Below are positions 1 through 9,341 of a DNA stretch of 64,000 nucleotides, piece by piece. The stretch is from Butyricicoccus pullicaecorum (GTDB lineage: Bacteria; Bacillota; Clostridia; Oscillospirales; Butyricicoccaceae), in assembly GCA_021531865.1 (NCBI GenBank), contig JAFBIW010000011.1, positions 1 through 64,000 on the forward strand. The letters run 5' to 3'. The notes beneath the pieces were generated by a model. That model ran no database searches. It was given only the letters and a program-made list of their open reading frames with translations, and had not been told where the DNA came from. The position numbers and the translations under genes were made by a program. Numbering within the stretch: position 1 is the first letter of the stretch; each line of letters begins with the position of its first letter.

Positions 1-63
1 AGTTTCTACCACCAGCTTTTTGAATTCTGGTGCGTATTTCTTGTTTGGTATTCCTTTTGGCAT
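1..63 (-). CDS. IS3-family transposase OrfA, N-terminal 21 residues (partial)
   Basis: ATG at 63 opens a frame reading MPKGIPNKKYAPEFK and on to the window edge. This is the typical start of IS3-family OrfA, the helix-turn-helix subunit that is joined to OrfB by frameshifting to make the active transposase. Only 21 codons are visible, so integrity cannot be judged. Confidence 0.65.
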   Translation of the reverse strand, partial: MPKGIPNKKYAPEFKKLVVET

Positions 64-127
64 AACAAAACACCCCACTTGTTAGTTAGTATTATATCAT
101 ACCGTCTAACAAATGGGGTGCAGTTCA
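1..127 (-). mobile_element. Left end of an IS3-family element (runs off window)
   Basis: The sequence from 127 leftward begins with a TGAACTGCACCCC-type terminus typical of IS3-family (IS150-like) ends and is followed by an OrfA start. At 128 the reading changes abruptly to IS110 transposase sequence, so the IS3 end sits inside the N-terminal part of the IS110 gene. The other end and any target duplication are outside the window. Confidence 0.7.
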
Positions 128-1338
128 CACCGTCCTCCGGCCGTTCGGAGAGGTTGTAAAGCTCCCGTTTGACGTCAACCACAGTACCGAGGCACTGGCC
201 GATCTTGCCCGGCAGCTCAAGGCGCTTGACGGAGAGACGCGGGTAGTCATGGAGCACACCGGCCGCTACTACGAGCCGGTGGCCAATGTGCTGCACGAAG
301 CCGGACTGTACGTCAGTGCGGTCAATCCGCTGCTCATCCGGGAGTACGGCGCCAATTCTCTGCGCCGAGTGAAAACCGACAAAGCTGACGCCATGAAAAT
401 CGCCCGCTATGCCCTTGACAACTGGGCAGATCTGCGAGATTATACTCCCATGGATACGATTCGTTATGACCTGAAAACGCTGAACCGCCAGTTTCAACTG
501 GCCAGCAAGCAGAAAACCGCAACCGCCAACAACCTGATTGCCCTGCAGGAGCAGTCCTTCCCCGGCATCTGAAAATGCTTTGACAGCCCGGTACGTAAGG
601 ACGGCTCGCAGAAGTGGGTAGATTTCACCTACACCTTCTGGCACGTGGACTGTGTCCGCAAGCACAGTCTGAACGCCTTTGCCGAGCGTTACCGGAAATG
701 GTGCAAGCGGCATGGCTACATCTTCAAGCAGAGCAATGCCGAAGAAGTCTACGCCCTTGCCAAATCTGCCGTGGTGTTGGTCTCCGCGTCTGAAACCACA
801 AAGCTGCTCGTACAGGAGGCCGCCAATCAGCTTACCAGTATTTCCCGCTCTGTGGAGACCTACCGTGCTGAGATGAACCGCCTGGCTTCCATGCTGCCGG
901 AATATCCCGTTGTCATGAAAATGTACGGCGTGGGCGAGTCCCTGGAGCCGCAGCTGATGGCAGAGATTGGCGACGTGCGCCGTTTTGCGCATAAAAAGTC
1001 GCTTGTGGCATTTGCCGGTGTTGATCCGATGCCGAACCAGTCCGGCGAAAAGAACGTGCGCAGCAACCGCTCGTCGAAACGTGGCTCACCGTGCCTTTGC
1101 AAGACGCTGTTCAACATCATGCGTATTTATCTCAGATGCTCGCCGGTCGAGGAGCCGGTGTACCAGTTCCTTGACCGTAAGCGTGCCGAGGGGAAGCCGT
1201 TCTACGTTTACATGACGGCCGGAGCCAACAAATTTTTGCGGCGCTACTACGGAAAAGTGCGGAACTATCTCGCCACACTGGAGGATCTGCCGCCTGTGGA
1301 CATGGATTCCATCCCCGGCGGTGCTGTCAAGAGTTATG
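128..1338 (+). pseudogene. IS110-family transposase, interrupted
   Basis: One continuous frame from about 129 encodes an IS110 (DEDD plus Transposase_20) transposase: VMEHTGRYYEPVANVLHEAG near 246, the KTDKADA motif near 380, and the C-terminal Transposase_20 helix-hairpin-helix region (YGVGESLEPQLMAEIGDVRRF, then FAGVDPMPNQSG) at about 925-1045. Three lesions are visible. The first ~20 codons are replaced by the IS3 end at 127, an in-frame TGA lies at 570-572 with the frame resuming unchanged, and the C-terminus is cut at about 1338 where IS256 begins. Taken together it is a dead copy. Confidence 0.85.
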
Positions 1339-2652
1339 CGCAAATTAGTTTGCAGACTCCAGCTGAAAGAGGTCAGCCGGCAATAGAGACGTCTTCCAGA
1401 GTTGCCTCTAAGTGCTTCATATTCATGTACTTCTTGTTGCCCCACTGGGTGCCGGCCACATGGCGCAGCCGAGCGCAGACCAGCATCAGAGCGGAGTTGC
1501 CGTCCGGGAAGGTCCCCACCACACGGGTCCTGCGGCGGATCTCCCGATTCAGCCGCTCAATCACATTGTTGGTGCGAATCCGGGTCCAGTGCTCATAGGG
1601 GAAATCACAGTAAGTCAGTGTTTCCTCAACACTGTCCTCCACCTTCTTGGCGGCCTCTTTCAGCTTCATTTCCCTCGGCTGGGCCACCACAGCTTTCGCT
1701 TTTTCACGGGCGGCCTTCTTGCTTTCCTGGGCATGGATCGCCTTGAGCATCTTGGCCACTAATTTTACTTTGGAGCAAGGAACAACAGAAAACACATTGT
1801 GGTAAAAATGAACCGTACAGCGCTGGTATTTGGCGTCAGGAAACACTTCTCCCACGGCTTCCAGCATTCCCAGGCACTTGTCCCCAACAATGAGTTTCAC
1901 ACCGTCTGATCCTCTGCTTTTGAGCCACTGAAAGAAGTTCACCCAACTGGCCTTGTCCTCTTTCATGCCCTCGGCAGCGCCCAGAACCTCACGGTATTCG
2001 TCCTCATTTACCGCGATTGCCACCAAAATCGCGACATTTTCGTACTCTCCGCCCCAGTTGCGGCGCAGATAGATCCCATCCACATAGACGTACGGATATC
2101 GCCTGCCTTGCAAAGGACGGTTCCGCCAATCCTCAATGTGGACATACGCCTTCTTGTTCAGTTCACTGATGGTAGAGGGGGACACTTTGCTGCCCCACAG
2201 GGCTTCGGTAATATCCTCCACACGCCGGACGGATACGCCTGCCAGGTACATCTCAATGAGGGCTTCTTCCACGCTGCTTTCCCGGCGGCGATACCGTTCG
2301 ATGATGGCTGTTTCAAAAGAGATGCCCTTGAGACGGGGCACATGGAGCGTAACGTCTCCGGAGGTGGTGGTAAGGTTCCGGTCATAGTGGCCACTGCGGT
2401 AGCCCTGGCGGGCTTCGCTGCGCTCATAGCGGGCAGCCTGGGTCAGTTTCTCAGCCTCCTGCTCCAGCAGCTCGTTCAGCGTTTCTTCTACGCTTCCTCG
2501 GACTAATTCCTTGATCTGCCCCTTGATTACTTCCTCGTTTAGCTGTACAATTTTTTCGGACATGGTTTACAGACTCCTTTCAGAATGGTGTGTCGCGACT
2601 TCATTCTACCAGAGATCTGCAAACCATGTCTTTTTATTTTTGCGAAACTTAT
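1338..2652 (-). mobile_element. IS256-family insertion sequence
   Basis: A full-length IS256-type transposase gene is bracketed by imperfect inverted ends. Each end carries a GTT-nn-GC-AAA-type tip, followed inward by GTTTGCAGA (left, about 1340-1368; right, about 2612-2652). The left flank is the truncated IS110 gene and the right flank is an unrelated IS256-type remnant, so there is no visible target-site duplication. The element probably took part in a deletion or recombination after insertion. Confidence 0.65.
1373..2563 (-). CDS. IS256-family (mutator-type) transposase
   Basis: The 396-residue product has the usual length for the family (about 390-410). The first Asp is in YVDGIYL, the second lies in the LIVGDKCLGM segment (most relatives have SDAHKGL there), and the Glu is in NVIERLNREIRRR near the C-terminus. 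The family moves DNA by a copy-out/circle route with a DDE RNase H-fold active site. It is the only transposase in this cluster that appears intact, so it could still be active. The element's ends lie just outside the gene on both sides. Confidence 0.85.
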   Translation of the reverse strand: MSEKIVQLNEEVIKGQIKELVRGSVEETLNELLEQEAEKLTQAARYERSEARQGYRSGHYDRNLTTTSGDVTLHVPRLKGISFETAIIERYRRRESSVEEALIEMYLAGVSVRRVEDITEALWGSKVSPSTISELNKKAYVHIEDWRNRPLQGRRYPYVYVDGIYLRRNWGGEYENVAILVAIAVNEDEYREVLGAAEGMKEDKASWVNFFQWLKSRGSDGVKLIVGDKCLGMLEAVGEVFPDAKYQRCTVHFYHNVFSVVPCSKVKLVAKMLKAIHAQESKKAAREKAKAVVAQPREMKLKEAAKKVEDSVEETLTYCDFPYEHWTRIRTNNVIERLNREIRRRTRVVGTFPDGNSALMLVCARLRHVAGTQWGNKKYMNMKHLEATLEDVSIAG

Positions 2653-3392
2653 TGTACCTTATCGGAACGGTTATTGCAGTGGATACCGTCCCCGTCGCCT
2701 GGACACCCGGATGGGGACGATGTATCTCATGGTTCCCAAAGTCCGTCAGGACGGCTATATCCCATTTTTCGTCACCGAGCGTAAGCGCAGTGAAGCCGCG
2801 CTCATTCAGGTGGTTCAGGAGGCCTTTGTGCAGGGTGTCTCCACTCGTAAAATGGGAAAGCTGGCGCAGAGCCTCGGCATCCAAAATTGATCCAGAAGCC
2901 AGGTCAGCGAGATGACAAAAGGACTCAATCATTCGGGAGTCCTTTCCTGGAGCCTCCTGGCAGCGCTGCAAGGTACATTTCATGTGGAATATCTTGCCGC
3001 AGAAAGAGAAGCAGTCTTTCGCCTCCGTGCTGAAGGAAATCTGGCTGACTCCCACTGCGGAACGGGCCAGAAAACGGGCTTATGAAGTCATAGATACCGA
3101 TTCAAAGCGCTTTCCTAAAGCTGTGCATTGTTTGGAAAACGGTTTGGAGGACTCTCTGACTTTTTATATGTTCCCGAAACTGGACGCCCGGAAAATCTCG
3201 TCTTCCAACATGATGGAACGCCTGAACCGGGAGATTCGCAGACGGATCAGCGTTGTCGGAATTTTCCCGAACGAGGAGTCCTATGTTCGGCTGGTCAGCA
3301 CATACCTGATGGAGTATACAGAGGATTGGTCTGTTTCCGGAGCTTACCTCAGCCAGCAATCCATTGAGGCAACGCTGCGCATGGCTGCTTGA
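2653..3392 (+). pseudogene. IS256-family transposase remnant, internally deleted
   Basis: The first part (about 2664-2888) reads the N-terminal middle of a different IS256 subtype (YRPRRLDTRMGTMYLMVPKV, then TERKRSEAALIQVVQEAF) and stops at 2888. After a short stretch still recognisable as SRSQVSEMTKGL it jumps, near 2960, to RCKVHFMWN and continues to the C-terminus with ERLNREIRRRISVVGIFPNE and QQSIEATLRMAA. The central part holding the catalytic Asp residues is gone. This is a clearly dead fragment from a different element than the intact copy at 1373-2563. Confidence 0.8.
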
Positions 3393-3429
3393 TTTCATAT
3401 GACAGGAACCCTTTTTGCGAACATCCCTT

Positions 3430-4312
3430 GACGCAGTCTGTCCAACTGGGTCAGAAAATACGCTCAGGTGCAAGTGGATGATGATACTGTCCTTACTGCG
3501 CAGCAAATCAAGGCCCTCCAGCACCGCAATGCAGAACTGGAAGGGGAGAACCTCATCTTAAAAAAAGCCATTGCAATCTTCACGCCACACGCAGACAGAG
3601 ACGAAAGGCTATTCAGGCGCTGTCGGGACAGCATCGCATTTCTATCCTTTGCCGGGTTCTGGACGTCAACCGAAGTACTTATTACAAGTTTATCAATCGT
3701 CAGACTTCCTGCCGGCAGCAGGAAAATATGGAAATCCAACAAAAAATCCTGGAAATCTATGCCAAATCCAATAAATGCCTGGGAGCTGGCAAAGTAAGAA
3801 TCTGTCTCGCACGTGATGATTGCATATCCATCCGTGAAGGTCGGGTGCACCGACTGATGAAAGAGATGAACCGCCCCAAGATGAGCACCGTAAAACCGCC
3901 GAGACCCAGAAATACAGAACAGGAATCCGGAGCTTGTACTAATCTGCTTGCCCAGCAATTTTCTCGCGATACACTGCGGGATGCAGTCAAGCTCAGGGGC
4001 GTCTCCAAGGGCGTCATGTTCCACACAGGCAGAGGTTCTCAGTTCACCTCTTCCGATTTTCGGGAGGAAATGGATCGCCTCCACATGGTTCAGTCCTTCC
4101 CCGCAAAGGGGCATCCATACGATAACGCCGTTATGGCGTGCTTTTTCAAGTATCTGAAGAAGGAGGCGTTAGATCGCCGGCATTTTCAGACGATAGATCA
4201 GCTGAAGCAGCGCCTGCTTTCTTACATTGCTGGCTTCTACAATCCGGTTCGTCCTCCTTCGCATAATCACGGGCTTTCCCCAGACCAGAGAGAACGGCAG
4301 TCTATTCTCTGA
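3430..4312 (+). pseudogene. IS3-family OrfA C-terminus plus OrfB, decayed
   Basis: The stretch at 3436-3640 encodes the OrfA C-terminal leucine-zipper region (SNWVRKYAQVQVDDD, then NAELEGENLILKKAIAI). OrfB follows in another frame from about 3605 (AIQALSGQHRI, VLDVNRSTYYKFINRQ), then in the frame of 3728-4312. In OrfB about 60 residues around the first catalytic Asp are missing: LLAQQF is joined directly to SRDTLRDAV. The expected catalytic Glu in DNAVMECFFKYLK is replaced by Ala (VMACFFKYLK at about 4132-4161). Both changes make the element non-functional. Confidence 0.8.
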
Positions 4313-4961
4313 TTTTCTTGTCCACTTTATTGACATTAGTCCATATCTCACTGGACTGTTTTTAGTGGACTTAAGCATCTTCTTTTGGCATTGATGTTGC
4401 AAAGACAAGCACGATTGCTTCATTCTCAGCTCAGAAGGGGGCGTCATGGCGGATGTGTTTACCATCCCGAATCATATGGATGGCTTCAATTGTCTGCTAC
4501 CCAGAATCCGATATCTCACATCAACTCAGGATATCATAAAAACAGGACTTGAGGTAGCCGGTCATTACAGCTACAACATCTTTGGAGTTCTTCTCGACAA
4601 CGCATGGCGGTGAAGATCCGGGACACTGCCAGACACTACATTGGTTCCAGAATGCCCGCCAAATCCCTTGCGTTGCAGCATACCATCCGGCCTAACTACG
4701 ATCATTCAATTTGGTGGTTGACTGCTGATAGTTAATCTTGTTCGATATCTTGCTCGTCACCCCAAAAATCATGGAGTTGGGTGGCGGGTATTGGAACCGT
4801 CAAGAAAAGAGCATCGACCAGCTTCTTTCAAACAGGCTCCGATTGCCTGCCGCGATGGCTGACGATGCTCTTATTGCACTCAAATATATCACATGGAATA
4901 GAGGAAATCAATCCGCGCGGTACCTTGGACAGAATTGACACGACTCCCGCAAAGCTGCGTT
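4313..4961. other. Non-coding IS debris between the transposon cluster and trmO
   Basis: The stretch 4313-4380 is probably the outer end of the decayed IS3 element. From 4381 a degraded IS110-like start is readable (next entry). From about 4700 to 4960 no gene is recognised. Two short open frames exist at 4738-4938 and 4781-5140, but neither resembles a known protein and the second runs antisense into trmO. It probably marks the edge of repeated IS insertion downstream of trmO. Confidence 0.5.
4384..4640 (+). pseudogene. IS110-family transposase N-terminal remnant
   Basis: The text FGIDVAKTSTIASFSAQKG at 4387-4443 matches the N-terminal RuvC-like DEDD start of IS110 transposases, in which the Asp of GIDVAK is catalytic. 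Readable fragments (NPISHINSGYHK, then GHYSYNIFGVLLDNAW in another frame) continue for about 200 bases with frameshifts and stops. It is a second, more decayed IS110 copy, different from the one at 128-1338. Confidence 0.55.
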
Positions 4962-5657
4962 TTACGTTTGTGCGTCGGGCGTCACGGCGCAGACGGTCAG
5001 GCGGCCGTCCGCGACCCGGAACTGCACGTCAAAGCCTGCGAACGCCATGCCGTAGACCCGCTCCGGGTCGTCCTGATACTGCGGCCGCGGATCCTGCGCC
5101 AGTACGGCGATCAGGCCATCCCGCCGATCCTCCGGGATGACGGCCAGAAGTTCCGCCGGGAAATCGACCGACAGAACGCCCTCCCGGGTTTGCAGGGCGA
5201 AGCCGCCCGCCGCCTCCGGGTGGGAATCGGTATAGGCCAGATAGGGCTTGATATCATAGATCGGCGTACCATCCATCAAGTCCGCGCCGGTGACATGGAT
5301 CAGCGGCCCGTCCGGTGTATGCAGCTCGATCCCGTCAATGTGCACCGAGGACAGCCCAATTGGGTTGGGGCGGAAGGGCGAGCGCGTTGCGAACACGCCC
5401 ATACGGGTGTTGCCGCCCAGCCGGGGCGGCCGGACGGTGGGCGACCACCCATCCCGCACGGCCTCCGAAAACTGCCAGATCAGCCAGAGGTGGGTATAGC
5501 CCTCCAGACCGCGCAGCGCGTCCGGATTGCGGTATTCCGGTTCAAATATGATCGTTGAACGCACCTCGGCCAGACCGCTCTGCCGTGGAATGCCGAACTT
5601 TGTGGGAAAATCGCTGTGAATCCGCGCGATGATGCGCACCGGCACGGTCTCTGCCAT
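4962..5657 (-). CDS. trmO: tRNA (N6-threonylcarbamoyladenosine(37)-N6)-methyltransferase TrmO
   Basis: The 231-residue protein belongs to the TsaA/YaeB (TrmO) family, which uses SAM to methylate N6 of t6A37 in ANN-decoding tRNAs and acts in the cytoplasm. Diagnostic segments are IARIHSDFPTKFGIPRQSG at the N-terminus, LEGYTHLWLIWQF, the SAM-binding loop RSPFRPNPIGLS, and DGTPIYDIKPYLAYTDSHP. A GGGAGGG ribosome site precedes the ATG. It stands alone on the minus strand, divergent from pcrA, with the IS cluster at its 3' end. Length is normal for the family. Confidence 0.92.
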   Translation of the reverse strand: MAETVPVRIIARIHSDFPTKFGIPRQSGLAEVRSTIIFEPEYRNPDALRGLEGYTHLWLIWQFSEAVRDGWSPTVRPPRLGGNTRMGVFATRSPFRPNPIGLSSVHIDGIELHTPDGPLIHVTGADLMDGTPIYDIKPYLAYTDSHPEAAGGFALQTREGVLSVDFPAELLAVIPEDRRDGLIAVLAQDPRPQYQDDPERVYGMAFAGFDVQFRVADGRLTVCAVTPDAQT

Positions 5658-5739
5658 CGTTTCGCCCTCCCTTTCATCATAAACTGGGATTCATTATACC
5701 ATATCGCCGCGTCCGAATCAATCGGTTCAAAATGCGCCT

Positions 5740-5768
5740 TTTACACGGCGGCAGTTTTATGATATAAT
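5740..5768 (+). promoter_or_regulatory. Sigma-A-type promoter of pcrA
   Basis: TTTACA (5740-5745), a 17-bp spacer, and TATAAT (5763-5768) preceded by an extended TGA. It lies 43 bp upstream of the pcrA ATG, which has a GAGGAA ribosome site. Confidence 0.65.
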
Positions 5769-5811
5769 TTGACTGCTATCGAATCTTGAAATATTAAAGA
5801 GGAACAGACTG

Positions 5812-8205
5812 ATGGAACAGACCAAATTTGACATAAAATTTGCCGCCGTGCGCCGCACGGTGATCGAGCAGGTCTTCTCCCGCATGAACGACCGACAGAA
5901 GGAGGCGGTTTTTCAGACCGAGGGGCCGCTCCTCGTGCTGGCCGGTGCGGGCAGCGGTAAGACGACTGTCCTGATCCACCGGATCATCAACATCCTGCGC
6001 TTTGGCCGGGGCTATGACTATCCCTACGCGACGCCGGGCGCGACAATGGAGGACCTGGCCTTTCTGGCGGACTATCTGGCCGACCCCAAGCCTGAGGATC
6101 GGGCGCGGGCGCTGCGGCTGTGCGCGGTCGATCCGGCCAAGCCGTGGGAGATCGTGGCGATCACTTTCACCAACAAGGCAGCGCGCGAGCTGCGGGAACG
6201 GCTGACCCGTGCGGTCGGCGAAACGGATGCCTCGGCCATCTGGGCGCACACCTTCCATACTTGCTGCCTGCGCATTCTGCGCCGGGACATCGAACGGCTG
6301 GGCTATGACCGCACGTTCACGATCTACGACGAGGACGACAAAAAGCGGGTCATTACCGCGCTCATCCGGCGGCTCAAGCTGGATGAGAAGGTCTTTGACC
6401 CCAAAAAGGTCATGAACGAAATCAGCCGCGCCAAGGACAACCTGATCACGCCGCGCACCTTCGCCGCGGAACAGCGGGACGAATTCTATAAGGGACGTAT
6501 TGCCGAACTCTATACCTTATATGAAAAGGAAATGCGTGCGAACAACGCGTTGGATTTTGACGATATCATCATGAAGACCGTCCAGCTCTTGCGTGAAAAT
6601 GAGGATATTCTGGAATATTATCAGAATAAATTCCGCTATGTGCTGGTCGATGAGTATCAGGACACCAACCACGCGCAGTACGTCCTGACCGCGCTGCTCG
6701 CGGGCGGGCGTCAGAATATCTGCGTCGTCGGCGACGACGACCAGTCGATCTATAAATTCCGCGGCGCGACGATCACGAATATTTTGGAATTTGAACAGCA
6801 GTTCAAAAACGCGCACACCATCCGGCTGGAACAGAATTACCGTTCGACCGATACCATTCTGAACGCGGCGAACGGTCTGATCCGCAACAACGTCCGCCGC
6901 AAGGGCAAGGAGCTTTGGACCGACCGCACCGGCGGCGCCAAGATCAAGCTGCACCGCACGGACACGCAGGAGAGCGAGGCGCAGTACATCGCCGCGCGCA
7001 TTCTTGAAGGCGTGGCGAAAGGGGAGAAGTGGGGCGATTTCGCCATTCTTTACCGCAACAACGTCCTGTCCAACGCGGTCGAATCGGCGTTCCGCCGCAA
7101 TTCGATTCCGTACCGCATTTATAAGGGCCGTGACTTCTTCGGCCGCACCGAGATTCGCGACATGTTCGCCTATCTCTGGGTCATCGAAAACCCGTCCGAT
7201 ACCCTCCGCCTCAAACGCATCATCAATGTGCCCGCGCGCAAGATCGGCGGGAAGTCGATCGAGATCGCGGAGGAAGTCGCTGAGGCGCACGGTCTGGATC
7301 TGTACGACGTAGTCAAAAACGCGAATCAGCATCCCGATCTGGCACGCGGCGCGGGGCCGATGCTGCGGTTCGGTGAGATGATCGAGACCCTGCGCGCCCA
7401 CCGAGAGACCCTGTCGCTGTCCGAGCTGTACGACGAAATGCTGGATGTGACCGGCTATCAGGCCGCGCTGGAAGCGAAAAACGATGCGGAATCCCACTCC
7501 CGCTGGGAGAATATCATGGAGCTGAAATCCAATATCGTTGAATACGAGAACAAGGCGGAGGAGCCTTCGCTGGCCGGGTTCCTCGAGGAAATGGCGCTGT
7601 ATACCGACGCCGACCAGGCCGACGATGCGGAGGACGCCGTCCTCATGATGACGATGCACTCGGCCAAGGGCCTCGAATTTCCGACGGTCTTTCTGTGCGG
7701 CATGGAGGACGGCCTGTTCCCCAGCTTCCGGGCAGAGGAGAGCGACGACGATCTGGAGGAGGAACGCCGTCTGTGCTATGTGGCAATCACCCGGGCGAAA
7801 AAGCAGCTTTATCTGACCTGTGCCGAGCGCCGTCTGATGTACGGCCAGACCCGGTTCTCGCGTCCGTCCCGCTTCCTCAGCGAGATTCCGTCTGAACTGC
7901 TCGATTCCAACCTGTCCGAGCGCGCCCGGCAGGCCGAGCAGGAGCGGCAGAAGCGGGAGTACCATCCCCGTTCGACTGTCAACCAGTCCTATCGCGCGGC
8001 GTCCGCGCTGCAGGCCAAGTCCGCCACCGCCGAAACGCCGACCTTCGCCTGCGGCGACCGGGTGCAGCACAAGGCCTTCGGCGAGGGTATGGTCACCTCG
8101 GTGCGTGCCCTGGGCGGCGACCAGCTTTTGGAGATCGCCTTCCAGACCAAGGGGACAAAGCGGCTGATGGCCAAATCAGCCGCGCAGTTCATGCAAAAGC
8201 TGTAA
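5812..8205 (+). CDS. pcrA: ATP-dependent 3'-5' DNA helicase PcrA/UvrD
   Basis: This 797-residue SF1A helicase is used in nucleotide excision repair, in removing RecA filaments and in transcription-coupled repair. Walker A is GAGSGKTT (residues 45-52), motif II DEYQDTN, motif III VGDDDQSIYKFRGA, motif IV LEQNYRSTDTIL, motif V MTMHSAKGLEF, motif VI VAITRAKK. The last ~50 residues (FACGDRVQHKAFGEGMV and on) are the Tudor-like C-terminal domain known to bind RNA polymerase in PcrA. An insertion of about 50 residues separates motif I from the Ia region. The chosen start has a good ribosome site; an internal Met (residue 25) before NDRQKEAV is the alternative. It is followed 17 bp later by sbcD, suggesting a repair operon. 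Confidence 0.93.
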   Translation: MEQTKFDIKFAAVRRTVIEQVFSRMNDRQKEAVFQTEGPLLVLAGAGSGKTTVLIHRIINILRFGRGYDYPYATPGATMEDLAFLADYLADPKPEDRARALRLCAVDPAKPWEIVAITFTNKAARELRERLTRAVGETDASAIWAHTFHTCCLRILRRDIERLGYDRTFTIYDEDDKKRVITALIRRLKLDEKVFDPKKVMNEISRAKDNLITPRTFAAEQRDEFYKGRIAELYTLYEKEMRANNALDFDDIIMKTVQLLRENEDILEYYQNKFRYVLVDEYQDTNHAQYVLTALLAGGRQNICVVGDDDQSIYKFRGATITNILEFEQQFKNAHTIRLEQNYRSTDTILNAANGLIRNNVRRKGKELWTDRTGGAKIKLHRTDTQESEAQYIAARILEGVAKGEKWGDFAILYRNNVLSNAVESAFRRNSIPYRIYKGRDFFGRTEIRDMFAYLWVIENPSDTLRLKRIINVPARKIGGKSIEIAEEVAEAHGLDLYDVVKNANQHPDLARGAGPMLRFGEMIETLRAHRETLSLSELYDEMLDVTGYQAALEAKNDAESHSRWENIMELKSNIVEYENKAEEPSLAGFLEEMALYTDADQADDAEDAVLMMTMHSAKGLEFPTVFLCGMEDGLFPSFRAEESDDDLEEERRLCYVAITRAKKQLYLTCAERRLMYGQTRFSRPSRFLSEIPSELLDSNLSERARQAEQERQKREYHPRSTVNQSYRAASALQAKSATAETPTFACGDRVQHKAFGEGMVTSVRALGGDQLLEIAFQTKGTKRLMAKSAAQFMQKL

Positions 8206-8222
8206 AGAAGGGAGGACGCGCG

Positions 8223-9341
8223 ATGCGTTTTCTGCATACGGCCGACCTGCATCTGGGCATCTCGCTGGGCGGTTTTTCGCTCCTGCGGGAGCAGACCGAG
8301 CTGCTCGACCAGATCATCGAACTCGTGCGCCGGGAATCGCTGGACGGCGTGCTGATCGCGGGCGATATTTTCGACCGTGCGGTCTCGGGCGCGGACGCGA
8401 TCACCCTGTATGACCGGTTTCTGACCCGGTTGTGCACCGAATGCCGCGTTCCGGTCTTTCTGATTGCGGGCAACCATGACGGCGCGGCCCGTCTGACCCA
8501 GTTCGGCGGACTGCTGGCCGGCGCCGGTCTGCATCTGGCCGGTCGATTGACAGCACGCCCTGAGCCGATTCTGTGCGGAGAAGCGGAACTCTTTTTGATC
8601 CCGTATTTCCATGTCGATCAAGTGCGACTACTGTATCCGGACGCCGCGATCCGCAGCACCGAGGACGCGATGGCACAGCTCATGGACGATGTCCGCCAAC
8701 GCCGCGATCCGAATCGGCGCACGATTGTGCTCGCCCATTGCTTTGTGACCGGTGCGCGCGCGGCCGAGAGCGATCTGGCCGCCCAGCTTGGCGGCGCGCA
8801 GCAGATCGGCGCAGCGGTGTTTGAAGGCGTGGATTATGTCGCGCTGGGGCATCTGCACCGCGCGCAGTCGCCCGTGCCCGGGGTGCATTACGCCGGTTCG
8901 CCCTTTCCGTATGCGTTTTCCGAATCGGGCAGTACGGTCGCGGTTTATGACACCGTGACCGGCACGGTGACCGACGTGCCGCTCCATCCGTCGCGCACGC
9001 TGCGCACCTGCCGGGGCACTTATGATGAACTGCTGGCTGCAGCCGCACAGGATCTCCGGGCGGACGATTATATCAAAATTGAACTGACCGACCGCGGCGC
9101 GGGACTTGAAACGCTGGACGCGTTCCGCTCCTATTATCCGCATCTTGTGACGCTCATCGGCAGGCAGGCGCAGGGAAACGAAACGGGCGCGCTGACGGTA
9201 TCCGAAGTGCGCGCACTTTCGCCTGACGTACTGCTGCGCCGGTTCTGCGAGGAGATCGGCGGATACAAACCGGACGCGGACGAGATCACGGCCTTTCTGG
9301 ACGCGATGGAGACCGTTCAGCGGGGAGGTGACCTCCAATGA
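8223..9341 (+). CDS. sbcD: DNA double-strand-break repair nuclease subunit SbcD (Mre11-like)
   Basis: The 372-residue calcineurin-type phosphoesterase carries the five metal-binding motifs in order: HTADLHLG (residues 5-12), AGDIFDR, AGNHDGAAR, AHCFVTGA and GHLHRAQ. With SbcC it forms the Mre11-Rad50-like complex that opens hairpins and removes protein-blocked DNA ends. A GGGAGG site precedes the ATG. The stop overlaps the sbcC start (ATGA at 9338-9341), indicating translational coupling of the two subunits. Confidence 0.93.
   Translation: MRFLHTADLHLGISLGGFSLLREQTELLDQIIELVRRESLDGVLIAGDIFDRAVSGADAITLYDRFLTRLCTECRVPVFLIAGNHDGAARLTQFGGLLAGAGLHLAGRLTARPEPILCGEAELFLIPYFHVDQVRLLYPDAAIRSTEDAMAQLMDDVRQRRDPNRRTIVLAHCFVTGARAAESDLAAQLGGAQQIGAAVFEGVDYVALGHLHRAQSPVPGVHYAGSPFPYAFSESGSTVAVYDTVTGTVTDVPLHPSRTLRTCRGTYDELLAAAAQDLRADDYIKIELTDRGAGLETLDAFRSYYPHLVTLIGRQAQGNETGALTVSEVRALSPDVLLRRFCEEIGGYKPDADEITAFLDAMETVQRGGDLQ

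Noticed and set aside
4738-5140. Short plus-strand frames after the IS debris
   Set aside because: No ribosome site, no recognisable protein, and one overlaps trmO in antisense.
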